In this document: in pieces, positions 50,472 to 63,578 of the stretch
Numbering within the stretch: the stretch's first letter is position 1
How the letters are laid out: each line of letters begins with the position of its first letter
DNA from: Coccinella septempunctata
Taxonomy: Eukaryota > Arthropoda > Insecta > Coleoptera > Coccinellidae
Length of the DNA stretch: 64,000 nucleotides
Assembly (NCBI RefSeq): GCF_907165205.1
Contig: NW_025408037.1
Coordinates: 1 to 64,000 of the forward strand
Direction: 5' to 3'
Notes under the pieces: generated by a model
The model's input: only the letters and a program-made list of their open reading frames with translations
Told to the model about the DNA's origin: nothing
The model's database searches: none
Translations under genes and position numbers: made by a program

Positions 50472-53400
50472 GAAAACATCGTAGGAAGTAGTATCTCACC
50501 TAACTCAACCCAAATCGACGATAAAAAGCATAGGTCACGCTTCATATAAGAAAGTCGTTCGGACTGAAAATTCCACATATAGTAAAATGTGAGGTTCGGA
50601 GACATAATTTTCTTTTTTTCAAAAATTTGGGAAGATATGAACGGAAAACTTCGTAGGAAGTAGTATCTCACCTAAGTCAACCCAAATCGACGATAAAAAG
50701 CATAGGTCACGCTTCATATAAGAAAGTCGTTCGGACTCTGAAAATTCCACATATAGTAAAATGTGAGGTTCGGAGACATAATTTTCATTTTTTCAAAAAT
50801 TAGGGAAGGTATGAACGGGAAACTTCGTAGGAAGTTGTATCTCACCTAATTACACCCAAATCGACGATAAAAACCATAGGTCACGCTTCATATAAGAAAG
50901 TCGTTCGGACTCTGAAAATTCCACATATAGTAAAATGTGAGGTTCGGAGACATAATTTTCATTTTTTCAAAAACTAGGGAAGGTATGAACGGAAAACTTC
51001 GTAGGAAGTAGCATCTCACCTAATTCAACCCAAATCGACGATAAAAACCATAGGTCACGCTTCATATAAGAAAGTCGTTCGGACTCTGAAAATTCCACAT
51101 ATAGTAAAATGTGATTTTCTTATTTTTCAAAAACTAGGGAAGGTATGAACGGAAGACTTCGTAGGAAGTAGTATCTCACCTAACTCAACCCAAATCGACG
51201 ATAAAAAGCATAGGTCACGCTTCATATAAGAAAGTCGTTCGGACTCTGAAAATTCCACATATAGTAAAATGTGAGGTTCGGAGACATAATTTTCTTTTTT
51301 TCAAAAATTAGGGAAGATATGAACGGAAAACTTCGTAGGAAGTAGTATCTCACCTAACTCAACCCAAATCGACGATAAAAAGCATAGGTCACGCTTCATA
51401 TAAGAAAGTCGTTCGGACTCTGAAAATTCCACATATAGTAAAATGTGAGGTTCGGAGACATAATTTTCATTTTTTCAAAAATTAGGGAAGGTATGAACGG
51501 GAAACTTCGTAGGAAGTTGTATCTCACCTAATTACACCCAAATCGACGATAAAAACCATAGGTCACGCTTCATATAAGAAAGTCGTTCGGACTCTGAAAA
51601 TTCCACATATAGTAAAATGTGAGGTTCGGAGACATAATTTTCATTTTTTCAAAAATTAGGGAAGGTATGAACGGGAAACTTCGTAGGAAGTTGTATCTCA
51701 CCTAATTACACCCAAATCGACGATAAAAACCATAGGTCACGCTTCATATAAGAAAGTCGTTCGGACTCTGAAAATTCCACATATAGTAAAATGTGAGGTT
51801 CGGAGACATAATTTTCATTTTTTCAAAAACTAGGGAAGGTATGAACGGAAAACTTCCTAGGAAGTAGTATCTCACCTAAGTCAACCCAAATCGACGATAA
51901 AAAGCATAGGTCACGCTTCATATAAGAAAGTCGTTCGGACTCTGAAAATTCCACATATAGTAAAATGTGAGGTTCGGAGACATAATTTTCATTTTTTCAA
52001 AAACTAGGGAAGGTATGAACGGAAAACTTCGTAGGAAGTAGTATCTCACCTAATTCAACCCAAATCGACGATAAAAACCATAGGTCACGCTTCATATAAG
52101 AAAGTCGTTCGGACTCTGAAAATTCCACATATAGTAAAATGTGATTTTCTTATTTTTCAAAAACTAGGGAAGGTATGAACGGAAGACTTCGTAGGAAGTA
52201 GTATCTCACCTAACTCAACCCAAATCGACGATAAAAAGCATAGGTCACGCTTCATATAAGAAAGTCGTTCGGACTGAAAATTCCACATATAGTAAAATGT
52301 GAGGTTCGGAGACATAATTTTCATTTTTTCAAAAACTAGGGAAGATATGAACGGAAAACATCGTAGGAAGTAGTATCTCACCTAACTCAACCCAAATCGA
52401 CGATAAAAAGCATAGGTCACGCTTCATATAAGAAAGTCGTTCGGACTGAAAATTCCACATATAGTAAAATGTGAGGTTCGGAGACATAATTTTCTTTTTT
52501 TCAAAAATTTGGGAAGATATGAACGGAAAACTTCGTAGGAAGTAGTATCTCACCTAAGTCAACCCAAATCGACGATAAAAAGCATAGGTCACGCTTCATA
52601 TAAGAAAGTCGTTCGGACTCTGAAAATTCCACATATAGTAAAATGTGAGGTTCGGAGACATAATTTTCATTTTTTCAAAAATTAGGGAAGGTATGAACGG
52701 GAAACTTCGTAGGAAGTTGTATCTCACCTAATTACACCCAAATCGACGATAAAAACCATAGGTCACGCTTCATATAAGAAAGTCGTTCGGACTCTGAAAA
52801 TTCCACATATAGTAAAATGTGAGGTTCGGAGACATAATTTTCATTTTTTCAAAAACTAGGGAAGGTATGAACGGAAAACTTCGTAGGAAGTAGCATCTCA
52901 CCTAATTCAACCCAAATCGACGATAAATACCATAGGTCACGCTTCATATAAGAAAGTCGTTCGGACTCTGAAAATTCCACATATAGTAAAATGTGATTTT
53001 CTTATTTTTCAAAAACTAGGGAAGGTATGAACGGAAGACTTCGTAGGAAGTAGTATCTCACCTAACTCAACCCAAATCGACGATAAAAAGCATAGGTCAC
53101 GCTTCATATAAGAAAGTCGTTCGGACTCTGAAAATTCCACATATAGTAAAATGTGAGGTTCGGAGCCATAATTTTCTTTTTTTCAAAAATTAGGGAAGAT
53201 ATGAACGGAAAACTTCGTAGGAAGTAGTATCTCACCTAACTCAACCCAAATCGACGATAAAAAGCATAGGTCACGCTTCATATAAGAAAGTCGTTCGGAC
53301 TCTGAAAATTCCACATATAGTAAAATGTGAGGTTCGGAGACATAATTTTCATTTTTTCAAAAATTAGGGAAGGTATGAACGGGAAACTTCGTAGGAAGTT

Positions 53401-54252
53401 GTATCTCACCTAATTACACCCAAATCGACGATAAAAACCATAGGTCACGCTTCATATAAGAAAGTCGTTCGGACTCTGAAAATTCCACATATAGTAAAAT
53501 GTGAGGTTCGGAGACATAATTTTCATTTTTTCAAAAATTAGGGAAGGTATGAACGGGAAACTTCGTAGGAAGTTGTATCTCACCTAATTACACCCAAATC
53601 GACGATAAAAACCATAGGTCACGCTTCATATAAGAAAGTCGTTCGGACTCTGAAAATTCCACATATAGTAAAATGTGAGGTTCGGAGACATAATTTTCAT
53701 TTTTTCAAAAACTAGGGAAGGTATGAACGGAAAACTTCCTAGGAAGTAGTATCTCACCTAAGTCAACCCAAATCGACGATAAAAAGCATAGGTCACGCTT
53801 CATATAAGAAAGTCGTTCGGACTCTGAAAATTCCACATATAGTAAAATGTGAGGTTCGGAGACATAATTTTCTTATTTTTCAAAAATTAGGGAAGATATG
53901 AACGGGAAACTTCGTAGGAAGTAGTATCTCACCTAACTCAACCCAAATCGACGATAAAAAGCATAGGTCACGCTTCATATAAGAAAGTCGTTCGGACTCT
54001 GAAAATTCCACATATAGTAAAATGTGAGGTTCGGAGACATAATTTTCATTTTTTCAAAAATTAGGGAAGATATGAACGGGAAACTTCGTAGGAAGTAGTA
54101 TCTCACCTAATTACACTAAAATCGACGAAAAAAACCATAGGTCACGCTTCATATAAGAAAGTCGTTCGGACTCTGAAAATTCCACATATAGTAAAATGTG
54201 AGGTTCGGAGACATAATTTTCATTTTTTCAAAAACTAGGGAAGGTATGAACG
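50472..54252 (+). repeat. E-bounded block 3 (three E monomers)
   Basis: G at 50472, A(gtca), B, then E at 50992, 52022 and 52874 (spacing 1030 and 852). A G pair lies at 52182..52353 and 52354..52525. GATAAATACC occurs in the third E. GGAGCCATA near 53165 is private. The tail is A, A, B, B, C (175 bp), gA and D (54079..54252). Confidence 0.9.
50818..53810 (+). repeat. Segmental duplication at offset 4304, left copy (partner 55122..~58114)
   Basis: E at 50992, 52022 and 52874 and the G pair at 52182 recur at +4304, with GATAAATACC in the third E of each. The same order occurs at 31619..~34480 (offsets 19199 and then 19373, one monomer different), so three related copies exist. Confidence 0.82.
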
Positions 54253-54949
54253 GAAAACTTCGTAGGAAGTAGTATCTCACCTAACTCAACCCAAATCGAC
54301 GATAAAAAGCATAGGTCACGCTTCATATAAGAAAGTCGTTCGGACTCTGAAAATTCCACATATAGTAAAATGTGAGGTTCGGAGACATAATTTTCTTTTT
54401 TTCAAAAATTAGGGAAGATATGAACGGAAAACTTCGTAGGAAGTAGTATCTCACCTAACTCAACCCAAATCGACGATAAAAAGCATAGGTCACGCTTCAT
54501 ATAAGAAAGTCGTTCGGACTCTGAAAATTCCACATATAGTAAAATGTGAGGTTCGGAGACATAATTTTCTTATTTTTCAAAAATTAGGGAAGATATGAAC
54601 GGGAAACTTCGTAGGAAGTAGTATCTCACCTAACTCAACCCAAATCGACGATAAAAAGCATAGGTCACGCTTCATATAAGAAAGTCGTTCGGACTCTGAA
54701 AATTCCACATATAGTAAAATGTGAGGTTCGGAGACATAATTTTCATTTTTTCAAAAATTAGGGAAGATATGAACGGGAAACTTCGTAGGAAGTAGTATCT
54801 CACCTAATTACACTAAAATCGACGAAAAAAACCATAGGTCACGCTTCATATAAGAAAGTCGTTCGGACTCTGAAAATTCCACATATAGTAAAATGTGAGG
54901 TTCGGAGACATAATTTTCATTTTTTCAAAAACTAGGGAAGATATGAACG
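54253..54949 (+). repeat. 4-mer HOR (697 bp)
   Basis: Canonical order, D at 54776. Precedes a G monomer. Confidence 0.9.
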
Positions 54950-57900
54950 GAAAACATCGTAGGAAGTAGTATCTCACCTAACTCAACCCAAATCGACGAT
55001 AAAAAGCATAGGTCACGCTTCATATAAGAAAGTCGTTCGGACTGAAAATTCCACATATAGTAAAATGTGAGGTTCGGAGACATAATTTTCATTTTTTCAA
55101 AAATTAGGGAAGGTATGAACGGGAAACTTCGTAGGAAGTTGTATCTCACCTAATTACACCCAAATCGACGATAAAAACCATAGGTCACGCTTCATATAAG
55201 AAAGTCGTTCGGACTCTGAAAATTCCACATATAGTAAAATGTGAGGTTCGGAGACATAATTTTCATTTTTTCAAAAACTAGGGAAGGTATGAACGGAAAA
55301 CTTCGTAGGAAGTAGCATCTCACCTAATTCAACCCAAATCGACGATAAAAACCATAGGTCACGCTTCATATAAGAAAGTCGTTCGGACTCTGAAAATTCC
55401 ACATATAGTAAAATGTGATTTTCTTATTTTTCAAAAACTAGGGAAGGTATGAACGGAAGACTTCGTAGGAAGTAGTATCTCACCTAACTCAACCCAAATC
55501 GACGATAAAAAGCATAGGTCACGCTTCATATAAGAAAGTCGTTCGGACTCTGAAAATTCCACATATAGTAAAATGTGAGGTTCGGAGACATAATTTTCTT
55601 TTTTTCAAAAATTAGGGAAGATATGAACGGAAAACTTCGTAGGAAGTAGTATCTCACCTAACTCAACCCAAATCGACGATAAAAAGCATAGGTCACGCTT
55701 CATATAAGAAAGTCGTTCGGACTCTGAAAATTCCACATATAGTAAAATGTGAGGTTCGGAGACATAATTTTCATTTTTTCAAAAATTAGGGAAGGTATGA
55801 ACGGGAAACTTCGTAGGAAGTTGTATCTCACCTAATTACACCCAAATCGACGATAAAAACCATAGGTCACGCTTCATATAAGAAAGTCGTTCGGACTCTG
55901 AAAATTCCACATATAGTAAAATGTGAGGTTCGGAGACATAATTTTCATTTTTTCAAAAATTAGGGAAGGTATGAACGGGAAACTTCGTAGGAAGTTGTAT
56001 CTCACCTAATTACACCCAAATCGACGATAAAAACCATAGGTCACGCTTCATATAAGAAAGTCGTTCGGACTCTGAAAATTCCACATATAGTAAAATGTGA
56101 GGTTCGGAGACATAATTTTCATTTTTTCAAAAACTAGGGAAGGTATGAACGGAAAACTTCCTAGGAAGTAGTATCTCACCTAAGTCAACCCAAATCGACG
56201 ATAAAAAGCATAGGTCACGCTTCATATAAGAAAGTCGTTCGGACTCTGAAAATTCCACATATAGTAAAATGTGAGGTTCGGAGACATAATTTTCATTTTT
56301 TCAAAAACTAGGGAAGGTATGAACGGAAAACTTCGTAGGAAGTAGCATCTCACCTAATTCAACCCAAATCGACGATAAAAACCATAGGTCACGCTTCATA
56401 TAAGAAAGTCGTTCGGACTCTGAAAATTCCACATATAGTAAAATGTGATTTTCTTATTTTTCAAAAACTAGGGAAGGTATGAACGGAAGACTTCGTAGGA
56501 AGTAGTATCTCACCTAACTCAACCCAAATCGACGATAAAAAGCATAGGTCACGCTTCATATAAGAAAGTCGTTCGGACTGAAAATTCCACATATAGTAAA
56601 ATGTGAGGTTCGGAGACATAATTTTCATTTTTTCAAAAACTAGGGAAGATATGAACGGAAAACATCGTAGGAAGTAGTATCTCACCTAACTCAACCCAAA
56701 TCGACGATAAAAAGCATAGGTCACGCTTCATATAAGAAAGTCGTTCGGACTGAAAATTCCACATATAGTAAAATGTGAGGTTCGGAGACATAATTTTCTT
56801 TTTTTCAAAAATTTGGGAAGATATGAACGGAAAACTTCGTAGGAAGTAGTATCTCACCTAAGTCAACCCAAATCGACGATAAAAAGCATAGGTCACGCTT
56901 CATATAAGAAAGTCGTTCGGACTCTGAAAATTCCACATATAGTAAAATGTGAGGTTCGGAGACATAATTTTCATTTTTTCAAAAATTAGGGAAGATATGA
57001 ACGGGAAACTTCGTAGGAAGTTGTATCTCACCTAATTACACCCAAATCGACGATAAAAACCATAGGTCACGCTTCATATAAGAAAGTCGTTCGGACTCTG
57101 AAAATTCCACATATAGTAAAATGTGAGGTTCGGAGACATAATTTTCATTTTTTCAAAAACTAGGGAAGGTATGAACGGAAAACTTCGTAGGAAGTAGCAT
57201 CTCACCTAATTCAACCCAAATCGACGATAAATACCATAGGTCACGCTTCATATAAGAAAGTCGTTCGGACTCTGAAAATTCCACATATAGTAAAATGTGA
57301 TTTTCTTATTTTTCAAAAACTAGGGAAGGTATGAACGGAAGACTTCGTAGGAAGTAGTATCTCACCTAACTCAACCCAAATCGACGATAAAAAGCATAGG
57401 TCACGCTTCATATAAGAAAGTCGTTCGGACTCTGAAAATTCCACATATAGTAAAATGTGAGGTTCGGAGACATAATTTTCTTTTTTTCAAAAACTAGGGA
57501 AGATATGAACGGAAAACTTCGTAGGAAGTAGTATCTCACCTAACTCAACCCAAATCGACGATAAAAAGCATAGGTCACGCTTCATATAAGAAAGTCGTTC
57601 GGACTCTGAAAATTCCACATATAGTAAAATGTGAGGTTCGGAGACATAATTTTCATTTTTTCAAAAATTAGGGAAGGTATGAACGGGAAACTTCGTAGGA
57701 AGTTGTATCTCACCTAATTACACCCAAATCGACGATAAAAACCATAGGTCACGCTTCATATAAGAAAGTCGTTCGGACTCTGAAAATTCCACATATAGTA
57801 AAATGTGAGGTTCGGAGACATAATTTTCATTTTTTCAAAAATTAGGGAAGGTATGAACGGGAAACTTCGTAGGAAGTTGTATCTCACCTAATTACACCCA

Positions 57901-60441
57901 AATCGACGATAAAAACCATAGGTCACGCTTCATATAAGAAAGTCGTTCGGACTCTGAAAATTCCACATATAGTAAAATGTGAGGTTCGGAGACATAATTT
58001 TCATTTTTTCAAAAACTAGGGAAGGTATGAACGGAAAACTTCCTAGGAAGTAGTATCTCACCTAAGTCAACCCAAATCGACGATAAAAAGCATAGGTCAC
58101 ACTTCGTATAAGAAAGTCGTTCGGACTCTGAAAATTCCACATATAGTAAAATGTGAGGTTCGGAGACATAATTTTCATTTTTTCAAAAACTAGGGAAGGT
58201 ATGAACGGAAAACTTCGTAGGAAGTAGTATCTCACCTAACTCAACCCAAATCGACGATAAAAAGCATAGGTCACGCTTCATATAAGAAAGTCGTTCGGAC
58301 TCTGAAAATTCCACATATAGTAAAATGTGATTTTCTTATTTTTCAAAAACTAGGGAAGGTATGAACGGAAGACTTCGTAGGAAGTAGTATCTCACCTAAG
58401 TCAACCCAAATCGACGATAAAAAGCATAGGTCACGCTTCATATAAGAAAGTCGTTCGGACTCTGAAAATTCCACATATAGTAAAATGTGAGGTTCGGAGA
58501 CATAATTTTCTTTTTTTCAAAAATTAGGGAAGATATGAACGGAAAACTTCGTAGGAAGTAGTATCTCACCTAACTCAACCCAAATCGACGATAAAAAGCA
58601 TAGGTCACGCTTCATATAAGAAAGTCGTTCGGACTCTGAAAATTCCACATATAGTAAAATGTGAGGTTCGGAGACATAATTTTCATTTTTTCAAAAATTA
58701 GGGAAGGTATGAACGGGAAACTTCGTAGGAAGTTGTATCTCACCTAATTACACCCAAATCGACGATAAAAACCATAGGTCACGCTTCATATAAGAAAGTC
58801 GTTCGGACTCTGAAAATTCCACATATAGTAAAATGTGAGGTTCGGAGACATAATTTTCATTTTTTCAAAAATTAGGGAAGGTATGAACGGGAAACTTCGT
58901 AGGAAGTTGTATCTCACCTAATTACACCCAAATCGACGATAAAAACCATAGGTCACGCTTCATATAAGAAAGTCGTTCGGACTCTGAAAATTCCACATAT
59001 AGTAAAATGTGAGGTTCGGAGACATAATTTTCATTTTTTCAAAAACTAGGGAAGGTATGAACGGAAAACTTCCTAGGAAGTAGTATCTCACCTAAGTCAA
59101 CCCAAATCGACGATAAAAAGCATAGGTCACGCTTCATATAAGAAAGTCGTTCGGACTCTGAAAATTCCACATATAGTAAAATGTGAGGTTCGGAGACATA
59201 ATTTTCATTTTTTCAAAAATTAGGGAAGGTATGAACGGGAAACTTCGTAGGAAGTTGTATCTCACCTAATTACACCCAAATCGACGATAAAAACCATAGG
59301 TCACGCTTCATATAAGAAAGTCGTTCGGACTCTGAAAATTCCACATATAGTAAAATGTGAGGTTCGGAGACATAATTTTCATTTTTTCAAAAACTAGGGA
59401 AGGTATGAACGGAAAACTTCGTAGGAAGTAGTATCTCACCTAATTCAACCCAAATCGACGATAAAAACCATAGGTCACGCTTCATATAAGAAAGTCGTTC
59501 GGACTCTGAAAATTCCACATATAGTAGAATGTGATTTTCTTATTTTTCAAAAACTAGGGAAGGTATGAACGGAAAACTTCGTAGGAAGTAGTATCTCACC
59601 TAACTCAACCCAAATCGACGATAAAAAGCATAGGTCACGCTTCATATAAGAAAGTCGTTCGGACTCTGAAAATTCCACATATAGTAAAATGTGAGGTTCG
59701 GAGACATAATTTTCTTTTTTTCAAAAATTAGGGAAGATATGAACGGAAAACTTCGTAGGAAGTAGTATCTCACCTAACTCAACCCAAATCGACGATAAAA
59801 AGCATAGGTCACGCTTCATATAAGAAAGTCGTTCGGACTCTGAAAATTCCACATATAGTGAAATGTGAGGTTCGGAGACATAATTTTCATTTTTTCAAAA
59901 ATTAGGGAAGGTATGAACGGGAAACTTCGTAGGAAGTTGTATCTCACCTAATTACACCCAAATCGACGATAAAAACCATAGGTCACGCTTCATATAAGAA
60001 AGTCGTTCGGACTCTGAAAATTCCACATATAGTAAAATGTGAGGTTCGGAGACATAATTTTCATTTTTTCAAAAACTAGGGAAGGTATGAACGGAAAACT
60101 TCCTAGGAAGTAGTATCTCACCTAAGTCAACCCAAATCGACGATAAAAAGCATAGGTCACGCTTCATATAAGAAAGTCGTTCGGACTCTGGAAATTCCAC
60201 ATATAGTAAAATGTGAGGTTCGGAGACATAATTTTCATTTTTTCAAAAATTAGGGAAGATATGAACGGGAAACTTCGTAGGAAGTAGTATCTCACCTAAT
60301 TACACTAAAATCGACGAAAAAAACCATAGGTCACGCTTCATATAAGAAAGTCGTTCGGACTCTGAAAATTCCACATATAGTAAAATGTGAGGTTCGGAGA
60401 CATAATTTTCATTTTTTCAAAAACTAGGGAAGGTATGAACG
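54950..60441 (+). repeat. E-bounded block 4 (five E monomers)
   Basis: G at 54950..55121 goes straight to B (the A(gtca) unit is missing), then E at 55296, 56326, 57178, 58208 and 59412, spaced 1030, 852, 1030 and 1204 bp. A G pair lies at 56486..56657 and 56658..56829. The monomer at 58034 combines CACACTTC and GTATAAG. TATAGTGAAATG near 59860 is private. Ends A, A, B, C, D. Confidence 0.9.
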
Positions 60442-61138
60442 GAAAACTTCGTAGGAAGTAGTATCTCACCTAACTCAACCCAAATCGACGATAAAAAGCA
60501 TAGGTCACGCTTCATATAAGAAAGTCGTTCGGACTCTGAAAATTCCACATATAGTAAAATGTGAGGTTCGGAGACATAATTTTCTTTTTTTCAAAAATTA
60601 GGGAAGATATGAACGGAAAACTTCGTAGGAAGTAGTATCTCACCTAACTCAACCCAAATCGACGATAAAAAGCATAGGTCACGCTTCATATAAGAAAGTC
60701 GTTCGGACTCTGAAAATTCCACATATAGTAAAATGTGAGGTTCGGAGACATAATTTTCTTATTTTTCAAAAATTAGGGAAGATATGAACGGGAAACTTCG
60801 TAGGAAGTAGTATCTCACCTAACTCAACCCAAATCGACGATAAAAAGCATAGGTCACGCTTCATATAAGAAAGTCGTTCGGACTCTGAAAATTCCACATA
60901 TAGTAAAATGTGAGGTTCGGAGACATAATTTTCATTTTTTCAAAAATTAGGGAAGATATGAACGGGAAACTTCGTAGGAAGTAGTATCTCACCTAATTAC
61001 ACTAAAATCGACGAAAAAAACCATAGGTCACGCTTCATATAAGAAAGTCGTTCGGACTCTGAAAATTCCACATATAGTAAAATGTGAGGTTCGGAGACAT
61101 AATTTTCATTTTTTCAAAAACTAGGGAAGGTATGAACG
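60442..61138 (+). repeat. 4-mer HOR (697 bp), canonical
   Basis: Starts 60442, 60616, 60791, 60965. Matches 36765..37461 at offset 23677. Confidence 0.92.
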
Positions 61139-62184
61139 GAAAACTTCGTAGGAAGTAGTATCTCACCTAACTCAACCCAAATCGACGATAAAAAGCATAG
61201 GTCACGCTTCATATAAGAAAGTCGTTCGGACTCTGAAAATTCCACATATAGTAAAATGTGAGGTTCGGAGACATAATTTTCTTTTTTTCAAAAATTAGGG
61301 AAGATATGAACGGAAAACTTCGTAGGAAGTAGTATCTCACCTAACTCAACCCAAATCGACGATAAAAAGCATAGGTCACGCTTCATATAAGAAAGTCGTT
61401 CGGACTCTGAAAATTCCACATATAGTAAAATGTGAGGTTCGGAGACATAATTTTCTTATTTTTCAAAAATTAGGGAAGATATGAACGGGAAACTTCGTAG
61501 GAAGTAGTATCTCACCTAACTCAACCCAAATCGACGATAAAAAGCATAGGTCACGCTTCATATAAGAAAGTCGTTCGGACTCTGAAAATTCCACATATAG
61601 TAAAATGTGAGGTTCGGAGACATAATTTTCTTATTTTTCAAAAATTAGGGAAGATATGAACGGGAAACTTCGTAGGAAGTAGTATCTCACCTAACTCAAC
61701 CCAAATCGACGATAAAAAGCATAGGTCACGCTTCATATAAGAAAGTCGTTCGGACTCTGAAAATTCCACATATAGTAAAATGTGAGGTTCGGAGACATAA
61801 TTTTCATTTTTTCAAAAACTAGGGAAGGTATGAACGGAAAACTTCCTAGGAAGTAGTATCTCACCTAAGTCAACCCAAATCGACGATAAAAAGCATAGGT
61901 CACGCTTCATATAAGAAAGTCGTTCGGACTCTGGAAATTCCACATATAGTAAAATGTGAGGTTCGGAGACATAATTTTCATTTTTTCAAAAATTAGGGAA
62001 GATATGAACGGGAAACTTCGTAGGAAGTAGTATCTCACCTAATTACACTAAAATCGACGAAAAAAACCATAGGTCACGCTTCATATAAGAAAGTCGTTCG
62101 GACTCTGAAAATTCCACATATAGTAAAATGTGAGGTTCGGAGACATAATTTTCATTTTTTCAAAAACTAGGGAAGGTATGAACG
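61139..62184 (+). repeat. 4-mer expanded to six monomers (1046 bp)
   Basis: A (CT7C), A (175), gA with CTTAT5C (175), gA (CAT6C, ACTAGGG), C (CTCTGG), D (62011). The duplicated gA and the inserted C suggest an out-of-register exchange between a 4-mer and a 7-mer. Confidence 0.87.
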
Positions 62185-63578
62185 GAAAACTTCGTAGGAA
62201 GTAGTATCTCACCTAACTCAACCCAAATCGACGATAAAAACCATAGGTCACGCTTCATATAAGAAAGTCGTTCGGACTCTGAAAATTCCACATATAGTAA
62301 AATGTGAGGTTCGGAGACATAATTTTCTTTTTTTCAAAAATTAGGGAAGATATGAACGGAAAACTTCGTAGGAAGTAGTATCTCACCTAACTCAACCCAA
62401 ATCGACGATAAAAAGCATAGGTCACGCTTCATATAAGAAAGTCGTTCGGACTCTGAAAATTCCACATATAGTAAAATGTGAGGTTCGGAGACATAATTTT
62501 CTTATTTTTCAAAAATTAGGGAAGATATGAACGGGAAACTTCGTAGGAAGTAGTATCTCACCTAACTCAACCCAAATCGACGATAAAAAGCATAGGTCAC
62601 GCTTCATATAAGAAAGTCGTTCGGACTCTGAAAATTCCACATATAGTAAAATGTGAGGTTCGGAGACATAATTTTCATTTTTTCAAAAATTAGGGAAGAT
62701 ATGAACGGGAAACTTCGTAGGAAGTAGTATCTCACCTAATTACACTAAAATCGACGAAAAAAACCATAGGTCACGCTTCATATAAGAAAGTCGTTCGGAC
62801 TCTGAAAATTCCACATATAGTAAAATGTGAGGTTCGGAGACATAATTTTCATTTTTTCAAAAACTAGGGAAGGTATGAACGGAAAACTTCGTAGGAAGTA
62901 GTATCTCACCTAACTCAACCCAAATCGACGATAAAAAGCATAGGTCACGCTTCATATAAGAAAGTCGTTCGGACTCTGAAAATTCCACATATAGTAAAAT
63001 GTGAGGTTCGGAGACATAATTTTCTTTTTTTCAAAAATTAGGGAAGATATGAACGGAAAACTTCGTAGGAAGTAGTATCTCACCTAACTCAACCCAAATC
63101 GACGATAAAAAGCATAGGTCACGCTTCATATAAGAAAGTCGTTCGGACTCTGAAAATTCCACATATAGTAAAATGTGAGGTTCGGAGACATAATTTTCTT
63201 ATTTTTCAAAAATTAGGGAAGATATGAACGGGAAACTTCGTAGGAAGTAGTATCTCACCTAACTCAACCCAAATCGACGATAAAAAGCATAGGTCACGCT
63301 TCATATAAGAAAGTCGTTCGGACTCTGAAAATTCCACATATAGTAAAATGTGAGGTTCGGAGACATAATTTTCATTTTTTCAAAAATTAGGGAAGATATG
63401 AACGGGAAACTTCGTAGGAAGTAGTATCTCACCTAATTACACTAAAATCGACGAAAAAAACCATAGGTCACGCTTCATATAAGAAAGTCGTTCGGACTCT
63501 GAAAATTCCACATATAGTAAAATGTGAGGTTCGGAGACATAATTTTCATTTTTTCAAAAACTAGGGAAGATATGAACG
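62185..63578 (+). repeat. Two tandem 4-mer HORs (2 x 697 bp)
   Basis: Units 62185..62881 (first monomer with AAAAACCAT) and 62882..63578. D monomers at 62708 and 63405. Confidence 0.92.
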
